30,335 nt of DNA, from NCBI GenBank assembly GCA_031267055.1, contig JAIRZV010000043.1, positions 1 through 30,335 on the forward strand, in the 5' to 3' direction. Source of the stretch: Candidatus Margulisiibacteriota bacterium (GTDB taxonomy: Bacteria > Margulisbacteria > Termititenacia > Termititenacales > Termititenacaceae). Shown one piece after another: positions 16,551 to 24,900 of this stretch. Under the pieces are notes generated by a model, which saw only the letters and a program-made list of their open reading frames with translations, made no database searches and was not told where the DNA came from. The position numbers and the translations under genes were made by a program. Each line of letters begins with the position of its first letter. Position 1 is the first letter of the stretch.

Positions 16551-17900
16551 TTGCGCCAGCTCTTTAGCTTTTTCCAGTGTCTCGGCCTCGGCGATAATGC
16601 GGATCACCGGCTCGGTATTGGACGCACGGACGTGCAGCCAGTTGCCGTCGGCGAAAAGCACCTTGACTCCGTCCCGCAAGTCTAATTTTTCCGCCGCGTA
16701 CTTGGTCTTGACTTTTTCCAGCAACTCGGCCACCTGTCGCGCGGAAGCGCAGTCTATTTTGGTCTTGTGCATGACATATTTGGGCAACGCGTTGACTAAT
16801 TCCGAAACCTTTTGCTGGGACTCGGCCAAATATTGCAGGATCAAGGTTATACCCACCAGAGAGTCGCGGCCAAAACCAACAGCCGGCGCCATAACGCCGC
16901 CGTTGCCCTCTCCGCCCACGACCGCGCCGGTCTTTTTCATCGCCAGTGAAACATTGACCTCGCCGATCTTCGTGCGCACGACTTCCGCGCCGTACTTGGC
17001 GGCCACGGCGTCGATGAGGCGCGTAGTGGAAAGATTGGTACAGATCTTATTCTCGCCACGGACCTGGCCGGAACGCAGTTGATTCAAAAGATAATCCGCG
17101 GCCAGACACAGCGTGTAATCTTCGCCGATCGCGCGGCCGGTCTCGTCCACTATAGCCAGACGGTCGGCATCGGGGTCTTGCGCAAAGCCGATATCCGCGC
17201 CGAACGCTTTGACTTTTTCGCCGAGCTTGGCGATGTGTTCGGCGGTCGGTTCAAGCGGACGGTCGCATTTTTCCAAATCCGGCTCGTCGTTGACTTGCCA
17301 ATAACGCACACCAAGTTGATCCAACAATTTTTTGGTGATCACCGCGCCGGCACCGCAGCACGTATCAATAATGACTTTTAAGCCGGAGTTTCTGAGCAGA
17401 TCAATATTACCGATCTTTTGAATTTTTTCCAAATGAATGTTACCAGCCGCAAGCTCGGTCTGCACAGCAAGCCGCCCTTCGGCCGTGCGCGCCAGGTCTT
17501 CCGCGGAAACCTGCTCGTATAATTCCAGCAATTTCTGCGCCTCGTCTTCCGGCAAAAAAATCCCGTCCGGCCGCACAAATTTAAGGCCGTTCCACGGCGC
17601 TGGATTGTGCGAGGCTGTGACTATCACCGCGCCATCGACATTTAGGCTGCGCGCGATCACCTGCACGGTCGGCGTTGGCAGACAGCCAACATCGATAATT
17701 TTGACACGGCCATCGAAACGCAAACCGCGAAACAGAGCTTCTTTTACCTGCGGTCCGGAACGGCGCGTGTCCGAGCCGACCAGCGCTGTGCCGCCATTGA
17801 TAAAACGCGCATAGGCCACGCCAAATTTTTTGACGATCTCAGTAGTCAGGCTCTCGCCGTAAATACCGCGCACACCGGAAATGCTGATCTTGAGCGTCAT
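16545..17900 (-). CDS. glmM: Phosphoglucosamine mutase / phosphohexomutase
   Basis: The 451-residue protein shows all four phosphohexomutase signatures in order. They are the phosphoserine loop TASHNP (Ser97), the metal loop DPDADR (about 240), the sugar-binding loop EGNGG (about 335) and the phosphate-binding RASNTEP near the C-terminus. The opening ISGVRG and overall length fit the GlmM/ManB group. GlmM converts glucosamine-6-phosphate to glucosamine-1-phosphate for UDP-GlcNAc, peptidoglycan and LPS synthesis; a phosphomannomutase or dual-specificity role cannot be excluded. The ATG follows the purS stop TAG directly (17901-17903), so translation is probably coupled. It is the last gene of the long minus-strand run and ends tail-to-tail, overlapping vapC by 6 bases. 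Confidence 0.88.
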   Translation of the reverse strand: MTLKISISGVRGIYGESLTTEIVKKFGVAYARFINGGTALVGSDTRRSGPQVKEALFRGLRFDGRVKIIDVGCLPTPTVQVIARSLNVDGAVIVTASHNPAPWNGLKFVRPDGIFLPEDEAQKLLELYEQVSAEDLARTAEGRLAVQTELAAGNIHLEKIQKIGNIDLLRNSGLKVIIDTCCGAGAVITKKLLDQLGVRYWQVNDEPDLEKCDRPLEPTAEHIAKLGEKVKAFGADIGFAQDPDADRLAIVDETGRAIGEDYTLCLAADYLLNQLRSGQVRGENKICTNLSTTRLIDAVAAKYGAEVVRTKIGEVNVSLAMKKTGAVVGGEGNGGVMAPAVGFGRDSLVGITLILQYLAESQQKVSELVNALPKYVMHKTKIDCASARQVAELLEKVKTKYAAEKLDLRDGVKVLFADGNWLHVRASNTEPVIRIIAEAETLEKAKELAQL

Positions 17901-18149
17901 CTAGACTTCCAGTTCAAAACGGTATTTCTCGATCACGGGATTGGTCAGCAGTTTATCGGCCATGTCTTTGATCTGCGCGCGAGCTTTTTCCTCTGACGGC
18001 GCGTCGAGCGTAAACGTGATATATTTGCCGACCGCCACCTCGCCGATGTTGACATACCCCAGTGAATTCAGCGCCGACGCCGTGGTTTTGCCGACCGGAT
18101 CGAGAATACCGTCTTTATAGGAAACGTACATTTTTACCTGATATTGCAT
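17901..18149 (-). CDS. purS: Phosphoribosylformylglycinamidine synthase subunit PurS
   Basis: The 82-residue sequence is a typical PurS: it opens with a strand and YKDGILDPVG, followed by ASALNSLGY, VGKYITFTLDA and a C-terminal NPVIEKYRFELEV. PurS bridges PurL and PurQ in the three-subunit FGAM synthase of purine synthesis. No purQ or purL lies beside it here, which is unusual because they are often adjacent. GGGGAG (about 18157-18162 on this strand) gives a strong ribosome binding site 7 bases before ATG 18149. It starts only 24 bases after the PorV-like gene and abuts glmM, so it may be cotranscribed with the secretion genes or have its own promoter within the barrel gene. Confidence 0.92.
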   Translation of the reverse strand: MQYQVKMYVSYKDGILDPVGKTTASALNSLGYVNIGEVAVGKYITFTLDAPSEEKARAQIKDMADKLLTNPVIEKYRFELEV

Positions 18150-18173
18150 GTGACAACTCCCCTCTTTATAAAG

Positions 18174-19061
18174 TTATTTTAGCAGTATATAAGATAATGT
18201 AAAGAAATGCGTCACGCTGCCGGAGAGATCATCAGCCGGATTGTAGGCGTATTCTATAGAAACATTGTCCAGCCGCAATCCCACGCCGGCGGTGAAAGTT
18301 GTGGCGAGCAGCAAATCTTTGGTCTGATTAAAACCGGCGCGCAAGACTACAAACTCGCCGGCTTCTAACTCCACGCCGCCGCGCCAGAGCTGCGCGGTTT
18401 CTTTTTGCAGTGTCGTCTCCGCGTAAAAATCCAGATTTTCCAAAGCGCTGTAACGGCCGCCCAGTTCGTAAGTCCGCGGCATTTCTTCGGTCAGATCTGT
18501 CGACCATTGCAAGCCGGAAGAAACAGCGTTATTGACTGCCGCGCCAAATTGCCAACGTGCGCTCAGTCGGTAAAATCCGGAAAAGTCCAGCGCCAGGCCG
18601 CTGGCCGAAATATCCACCGCCGAATAATTTTTGCTGAGATATTTCAAACGCGTGCCCAGGCCAATATTTTCCCGGCCCCAGCCGCAGGCGCCGTAAAAAG
18701 TCGTGTCTTGATAAGAGATCCGCGCGCCCAGATTATTTTGCGCGTCGCGCACGTAACCGCTGTTGTCCTGCGCGTTCAAAACGCCGAAAGAAAAATTTCC
18801 CAAAGTATAGGCCGCGGCAAAATAACCGACTTCGTCCAGCAAACGAAAAGCTGTCAGGGAAGCGCGCGGTGTGAATTGTTTGCCAAGCCAGGCATAATTT
18901 TGAAAAACCGGCTGAGCGCTTTCCGCGCTGGCCAGATAAGCGCCGCCGCGTGCCACAGCGTCCGCTCCGCGCGCCAGCAGATCAAAACTGTAGGCCTGCT
19001 TGGTTTCTGCCGCCAACAGACCCAAAGTCAAAATGCCAATAAATAAGCAATGTTTAATCAA
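18174..19061 (-). CDS. PorV/PorQ-family outer-membrane beta-barrel protein 1
   Basis: The 295-residue protein has a signal peptide (MIKHCLFIGILTLGLLAAE) and then the features of the PorV/PorQ/UPF0164 family: GADAVARGGAYLA, AQPVFQNYAWLG, alternating strands with NSGYVRDAQNN and a terminal barrel strand ending THFFTLSYILLK. PorV-type proteins sit in the outer membrane and carry T9SS cargo from the translocon to the cell surface. The start is TTG at 19061, overlapping the subtilisin stop by 8 bases. This junction is identical over 32 bases to that of the second barrel gene, which supports the unusual start codon and tight coupling. It is paralogous to the protein at 20774-21916 but lacks its lysine-rich tail. 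The specific role is inferred from family and context. Confidence 0.8.
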   Translation of the reverse strand: MIKHCLFIGILTLGLLAAETKQAYSFDLLARGADAVARGGAYLASAESAQPVFQNYAWLGKQFTPRASLTAFRLLDEVGYFAAAYTLGNFSFGVLNAQDNSGYVRDAQNNLGARISYQDTTFYGACGWGRENIGLGTRLKYLSKNYSAVDISASGLALDFSGFYRLSARWQFGAAVNNAVSSGLQWSTDLTEEMPRTYELGGRYSALENLDFYAETTLQKETAQLWRGGVELEAGEFVVLRAGFNQTKDLLLATTFTAGVGLRLDNVSIEYAYNPADDLSGSVTHFFTLSYILLK

Positions 19062-19083
19062 GCAGCAACAACCTGCCTTTCGC
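19052..19083 (-). repeat. 32-bp cargo/PorV junction repeat, copy 1
   Basis: Identical over 32 bases to 21907-21938. It encodes the end of the cargo protein (KGRLLLLD and stop) and contains the TTG start of the PorV-like gene within CTTGATTAA. The neighbouring sequence on both sides is much less similar, so selection, gene conversion or recent cassette duplication is needed to explain exact identity. Confidence 0.9.
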
Positions 19084-20712
19084 TAAAATTTTGCGCTGGT
19101 CGTCCAGCACCATTACGATATAAGAGCCATTGCCAAGAACGCGGCCATAAGCATCGCGGCCATCCCATTTGACAATATTTTCGGTTTGCGCCGCGGCATA
19201 GCCGCTGGACTGCCAGACCCGTCCACCGCGCGGATTGTAAACATAAACAGTAGTCCAGCCGGATTTTTCCACTGTATACGCGATATGCGCTGTTTCGTCC
19301 CGCAGGGGACGCAGTGGATTGGGATAAGAATAAATTTTTTCGCCGGTGCCGCTGCCGCTTTTGGCCGACTGCCAGGGGCTGACCGGAGAAGTTTGATCCA
19401 GACCGGAAGGTTGATCCTGCTCGTCCACCAGCGGCAGGCCGGCTTCGCCCTGCGGCACGCCGCGCAAGGCACGCGCCACATTGATCAGACCAAAGCCATA
19501 AAGCGGATCATAACCAGCCGCGCCAAGATCCTCGGACGTATCGCGCAACAGCTGGCGGATCTGTCCGGCTCTGAGTTGCGGATTCTGTCCCTTGAGCAAA
19601 GCAGCCAAGCCGCTGACCAGAGGCGCGGCATAACTGGTGCCGCTGCCGCCGCTGGCATAAGAACTGCCGGCGTAAGTCGAATAAATATTTTCGCCGGGCG
19701 CCAGCAGCTCCACAGTCTGCGCGCTACGGCCGCGCACCGAAAAACCGGAAAGCTGATTGCGTCCGTCCACACTGCCCACGGCGATCACTTCAGCAAAAGC
19801 CGCCGGATAGCGCACCGCGTCCAGCGGCGTATCGCCACTGTTGTTACCCATAGCCGCGACCAGGATCACGCCGCGCGACGCCGCATAAGCCACGGCCTCT
19901 TTTTCGTACTGGCTAAAACTCGGGCCGCTTAAACTCAGATTGATCACATCCGCGCCAAGATCGGTCGCCAGGATTATCGCATTGGCCAGCACATCGTACT
20001 GACCACTGCGGGAATTTTGGCCAAAAACTTTGAGCGGAATAATTTTGGCGCGCCAGTCCACACCGGTAACGCCTTGACCGTTATTTCCGGCTGCCGCGGC
20101 TAGACCGGCCACAATAGTGCCGTGCTGATACGCGCTGTAAGCAGGATCAGGGCTCGGATCATTGTCTTCGTCCAAACAATCCCAGCCGGGTAAAATTTTT
20201 TCCCGCAAATCTGGGTGGTCCAGCTGCACACCGCTGTCGATCACCGCGATCTTGACCGCGGCGCTGCCTGTAAATATTTCCCAGCCGGATGGCGCGTCGA
20301 TCTGCCGCAAATAATTCTGCTGCGCATAAAAGGGATCGTTTGGCTGTATTTCCTCCGGCCGACAAATATAGACCGGCTCAGCGTATTCCACAGCCGGATC
20401 GTTTTGCAGTCTGGTCACCAAATCCTCGACATCGACCGCGCGCGCATACTCCGCCACATACCAATTGGGCAGCGGATTATCCGCACCGGACTGCACTGCA
20501 AAACCCTGACCGGCCGCGCGCGGCCCTTGATAAGCCTGCCGCAGCTCGGTCTGACCATAATTTGCCAAAATACCGGACAATGCGGAGTCAGGCGCCGACT
20601 GCACGGACAGGCCGCCGGAATTCTGCGGTTTTAGTTTCAATAATATTTTGTCAGGCGCATATTCCGCGGCAAATAACAAACCGCACAACATAACCATACA
20701 TAGCCAACGCAT
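19054..20712 (-). CDS. Secreted subtilisin-like (S8) serine protease with T9SS-type C-terminal domain
   Basis: The 552-residue protein has a signal peptide (about 1-16, ending LLFAA), an N-terminal propeptide-like region (about 18-115, DKILLKLKP and DPAVEYAEPVY) and an S8 catalytic domain. Triad: Asp159 (AVIDSGVQLDH), His197 (QHGTIVAG), Ser360 (GTSYAAP); the oxyanion Asn is in AAMGNNSGD near 290. A linker (about 415-455) leads to a FlgD-Ig/type A sorting-like domain (about 460-552, YSYPNPL, KWDGRDAYG, GSYIVMVL) ending AKGRLLLLD. That domain class directs T9SS cargo through the outer membrane. The gene overlaps the downstream PorV-like gene by 8 bases and starts 61 bases after the previous barrel gene. 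No clear ribosome binding site precedes ATG 20712. The substrate is unknown; processing of other surface proteins or nutrient degradation are both possible. Confidence 0.9.
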   Translation of the reverse strand: MRWLCMVMLCGLLFAAEYAPDKILLKLKPQNSGGLSVQSAPDSALSGILANYGQTELRQAYQGPRAAGQGFAVQSGADNPLPNWYVAEYARAVDVEDLVTRLQNDPAVEYAEPVYICRPEEIQPNDPFYAQQNYLRQIDAPSGWEIFTGSAAVKIAVIDSGVQLDHPDLREKILPGWDCLDEDNDPSPDPAYSAYQHGTIVAGLAAAAGNNGQGVTGVDWRAKIIPLKVFGQNSRSGQYDVLANAIILATDLGADVINLSLSGPSFSQYEKEAVAYAASRGVILVAAMGNNSGDTPLDAVRYPAAFAEVIAVGSVDGRNQLSGFSVRGRSAQTVELLAPGENIYSTYAGSSYASGGSGTSYAAPLVSGLAALLKGQNPQLRAGQIRQLLRDTSEDLGAAGYDPLYGFGLINVARALRGVPQGEAGLPLVDEQDQPSGLDQTSPVSPWQSAKSGSGTGEKIYSYPNPLRPLRDETAHIAYTVEKSGWTTVYVYNPRGGRVWQSSGYAAAQTENIVKWDGRDAYGRVLGNGSYIVMVLDDQRKILAKGRLLLLD

Positions 20713-20773
20713 AAAAATAAATCGTCAGCAAGATGTAAAAATTTCAGTTTTTTAGGAAAAATTACAGCTATTA

Positions 20774-21916
20774 TTATTGTTGCGTTTTTGACACGCTGTT
20801 CTCGGTATTCTTAACTTTTTTGACCTTTTTAACTTTTATGACTTTTTTAACAACTTTCTTAACCTTTTTAGGCTCTTCTTCGGCAATGATTTCTTCTTCT
20901 AGCTGCTCTACGGGAGGTTGAGGAGGTTCTACAACTTTGGGCGGTTCTATAACTTTTTGAACTTTTTCTTCTTTTTTTACAGGCGTCTTCACCGGCTCTT
21001 CCGGAGCCGCAGGAGCAGCGCCAAAACGCCAGGCCAGCGTGAAATAATGTGTGACATTACCGTCGAAGTCCGCACCCGGATTGTAAGCATAATCCAAACC
21101 CACACCGAATAATTCCAAGCCCAGACCGGCGGTGATTTTCGCGGCCAGCGTTTTGATACCATCCTCGTCCACATCCGCATACTGACCCAAGCCCGCGCGC
21201 AGAGCAAAGCCCGGCAACGGACGATATTCGACGCCGCCGCGCGCCAAAGTGTCGCCGTCCAGCAAAACCGCGTCAGCATAAATATCGAGATTGGCCAGCG
21301 CTTGCAGTTTTAAGCCGACACCCTGCTCGGAAACAAAAGTTTCCTGCGCACCGGTCGACCAGACCAAACCATTATTAACCACGTTGTTCAGCGAAAAACC
21401 GAGCGTCAGCAGACCAAATCTGACAAAACCAGCGGCGTCAGCTCCTGAACCGGCCGCCGTAACATCCAGACCGGAGTAACTTTTAGTTATGTACTTGAGG
21501 CGCGCGCCCACGCCAAAATTTTCCGCGCCCCAGCCGAATGCGCCGTAAACCGTGGTGTCGTTGTAACCGATCTGGCCGCCCAGCAAATTGTTCTGCGCGT
21601 CGCGCAAATAACCGCTGCTGTCCGAAATATTCAAAGCGCCCACGGCAAAATTGCCAAAAGCGGCGGAAACCGTCAGATAATTCAGCTCGTTTAACAGCTG
21701 AAAAACTGACATGGCCAAGCGCGGCTGCTGCCGGCCGCCCAAAAAAGCATAATTTTGAAACAGCGGTTGAGCGCTGTGCTCCGCGGCATAGTAAGCGCCG
21801 CCGCGCCCCATCGCGTCCGCGCCGACCGCCAGCGAGCCGACTTCATCGGTCTGTTTGACATCGTCAGCCGCGAGCAGACCGAGCAACAAAAATAATATAG
21901 CCAAACGTTTAATCAA
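20774..21916 (-). CDS. PorV/PorQ-family outer-membrane protein 2 with lysine-rich tail
   Basis: The 380-residue protein has a signal peptide (MIKRLAILFLLLGLLAAD) and a PorV/PorQ-type barrel (about 25-280) with GADAMGRGGAYYA, AQPLFQNYAFLG, SSGYLRDAQNN and THYFTLAWRFG. It is clearly paralogous to barrel 1. It adds about 100 residues absent from barrel 1: a Pro/Glu-rich spacer (about 283-350) and a strongly basic end with repeated KKVKK units. The tail follows the last barrel strand, so it probably sits in the periplasm and could bind peptidoglycan, another secretion component or nucleic acid; this is inference. The TTG start at 21916 overlaps the stop of the FN3-repeat cargo gene by 8 bases. 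It probably serves as the outer-membrane partner of that cargo. Confidence 0.8.
   Translation of the reverse strand: MIKRLAILFLLLGLLAADDVKQTDEVGSLAVGADAMGRGGAYYAAEHSAQPLFQNYAFLGGRQQPRLAMSVFQLLNELNYLTVSAAFGNFAVGALNISDSSGYLRDAQNNLLGGQIGYNDTTVYGAFGWGAENFGVGARLKYITKSYSGLDVTAAGSGADAAGFVRFGLLTLGFSLNNVVNNGLVWSTGAQETFVSEQGVGLKLQALANLDIYADAVLLDGDTLARGGVEYRPLPGFALRAGLGQYADVDEDGIKTLAAKITAGLGLELFGVGLDYAYNPGADFDGNVTHYFTLAWRFGAAPAAPEEPVKTPVKKEEKVQKVIEPPKVVEPPQPPVEQLEEEIIAEEEPKKVKKVVKKVIKVKKVKKVKNTENSVSKTQQ
20805..20885 (-). repeat. Low-complexity Lys codon repeat in the barrel 2 tail
   Basis: The plus strand shows repeated CTTTTTAAC-like units encoding KKVKK and KVIKV on the minus strand. The pattern is imperfect and in frame, so expansion or contraction would change tail length without ending the protein. 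Confidence 0.7.
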
Positions 21917-21938
21917 GCAGCAACAACCTGCCTTTCGC
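21907..21938 (-). repeat. 32-bp cargo/PorV junction repeat, copy 2
   Basis: Exact copy of 19052-19083, covering the KGRLLLLD end of the FN3-repeat cargo and the TTG start of barrel 2. GCAGG lies about 10 bases before the TTG and may act as its ribosome binding site. Confidence 0.9.
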
Positions 21939-24900
21939 CAAAACTTTTTTATTTTCAGCCGTCAAGATCATGATGTACGAGCCATTGGCGGCGGCGCGGC
22001 CGCGCTGATCGCTGCCATCCCAGACGATCTGATTTTCACGGCCGGTGTAGGACATATTTTCCTGCTGCCAGACCTTGACGCCGCGCAGATTGTAAATAAA
22101 CACTTTGACCGGCCCGTCCTCCTCCACTGTGTAAGCGATCCGTGCGCGGTCGCCGTTGGCCGGGCTGAAAGGATTGGGGAAAGACCAGATCGTTTCGTTA
22201 GTGCCGCCGTTGCCGGTCTGGTAATCTGACGGAACTTCCGGCGCGGCGGGATCATCGGGATCATTCGGAGGCACGCCCTGACCGGTATAATCGAAAATCA
22301 AAAGGGTCGCCCAGTTGCCGACATTGCCGGCGGCATCCACCGGCTGTGCGCGCAGATAATATCTATCGGTCGTGGCGCAGGGCAACTTCGTGTACTGCGG
22401 TATATTTGTCGTGCCGCTGATGCTTGTTCCCTGCCAATACGTGCCCCAGTAAACATTGTAAAAAGCCACGCCGGAAGCTTTGTCCGAACTTGCGTTACCT
22501 CTTCCATCTTTATCTTCAGCCGCTGGCCAGGAAAAAGAAGTTGTCACGCTGGCGCTCTCAACATAAATTTCTCTAGGATTTATAAAATTTGGCGTGGTCT
22601 TGTCATAAAATATGGAAGCCGAATATTCCTCGCTTTCATTTTCCCGCTCGTCGCGATATTTAACGGTCACAGTTTTTAGACCCTCTTCATTAGGATAGTA
22701 AAACGGCAGATTCAAAGTATAATCCGTGGCAACAGTCTTCCAGCTCTTAAAATGCAAACCGCTACCGCCGGTGCTGTCAAAATACATTCCTTTTACCGGA
22801 ATAATACTTCCCCAGGAAAGAGTTAAATTAACCTCGAGGCTTGTGGTGTACGCCGCGCCGCCGTTGATCAGAATACTACCCGTCGGCTTAAAAGAGTTAG
22901 TGTAGCGGTATTCCAAAAGCGTTTTCCAGGCGCTGACATTGCCGGCGTGGTCAACTGTCTGCACACGCAAATACCAGATGCCATTGGTAGTGCATAGCAG
23001 CGGCACGGAAGAAGTATTGGTTGTAAGCTTAAATTCATCGATATCGCTGGACGATTGGCCCCAGTAAACATTGTAACCGGCCACGCCGGACCCGGACTCG
23101 TCATCAGCGGCAGCATTCCAGGTTACGGCAAGCACGTCGGCCATATCTGTCCAATCCTGTGAGACGAATGTCTTCGAGGTTTGTGACGGCGGCGTAGCGT
23201 CATATTTATAGATAAAAACCTTTTCGAGATCGGTTTGATTGCCGGCCATATCTTCAGCCAAAACCCAAAGATTGTACGTGCCGGAACCTTCCGTGTATTG
23301 CAGTTGTTCACTCTGCAAACTATTTGTGACGGAGTAAGTTAATGTTTTATTTGTTGTCGAACCTTTGCCGAAATAATAACGATAGCCGAACACCCCATTT
23401 ATGTCCGTGGCGGAATCCCAGTTTACCGTGGTTGGAATATTTTTGCTCGACCAATCGTTAGGTATTACCGGAGCTGCCGGATTAAAAACCGGCGAGGTCT
23501 GGTCAACGGTAATGCTGGCGGTAACCGTTATGCCTTCCGGAAAATCCGCATTAGAATAATTGACCGTCACCACCGCAGTACCATTAGCTAAAACATTCAA
23601 AGTAACGTACAGCGTTTTATCGACCGGCAAAGCATATTCACCCGCGTCTTCGATCCCCGTAATATCTAAACTAACACCACTAGGACAAAAAAACTTCAGC
23701 ATTGCTCTTTGTCCGGAGTAATTTTCATGACCCCTTTCAGAATATATTTTCACATACGGCATCCCCAGCATAATCGTATCAGAGATAGTCGCTACGCTGA
23801 TAATGCCGCGCGCGTCAATAAAACGCACATAGACAGTTTTCAAGCCTTCATATTGCGATAACTGCCACGTGTGTGCCGGCGCAACTGGCATCCAGGATTC
23901 CCAGTTCGGGGAGGATTCATTTCTAAAACTCATGCTTACCGGGGAGTTCAAGCTATCTTTTTTATAATCCAGATACAAAGTCACGAAGCTGTCGTCATGG
24001 GCTTTTACGTAGTCTATGGCAATTGTATTCTTTTTTTCAGAAGGACTATCGCTAATGATCACGCTGCCGGTCGGCGGCGGCGCCCAAATATAACGCAGCA
24101 CTGTCTTCCAATCGCCGGTATTACCGGCATTGTCCACAGCTTGCACACGTAGATTGTATGTTGTTTCCATGGCCGCTGCTACTAAATTAGTTGTAGATAA
24201 ACCGGTTTGAGAACTTGACGACTCGCCGGACTCGTCAGGTCCCCAATAAATATTGTAAGTAGACACACCAGAACCAATATCTGTCGCCGCCTCCCAAGTA
24301 AAAGACGACCTAGTAGCAACTGTCGTATTGGCTATAGTAACATCCGTCGAGGAAACCCCTGGTGTAACCTGATCGTATAGATATTCTAAAACGGTAGTCC
24401 AATTGCTGGTGTTGCCGGCGTGGTTCACCGCCTGTACGCGCAGATAATAAATAGCCAATGTGTTCGGTATGCAGCTCAAATTTTCCACCGCAGGAGCATT
24501 TGTTTGCAATATCTCCCCTTGCGGCGGTTCACCGTCAGACTGCAAACTCCAGTAATAATTGTAAGTTGTCACGCCGCTGTGGGCATCGGTTGCCGCCTCC
24601 CAAGAAAACCCCAGCTCTGCCTGATTTATCCAGCCGACAGTTTGAGTAACCGCGGACATTTGCGGCTTTGTGTTGTCGTAGACAAAAGTATATACTTTCT
24701 GCCAATAATAATCGTTGTTGCCCAAAATATCATAAGCGCGCACCCAGAGACAATAAACCCCTTCTCCCGATACTCTAGGCGGCTGATAAGAAAAGGTTGG
24801 CTCCGCGGAACCGGAATAAGGCATTTCTATACCTTGTACATTGTATGGTTGATATTCTCCTTCACTCCAATAAACAACGCTTTTGCTGGGGCCGGCTTCC

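Noticed and set aside
19186..19932. Plus-strand open frame of 248 codons
   Set aside because: Antisense to the catalytic and C-terminal domains of the subtilisin gene, which has an intact triad; no start site or domain of its own.
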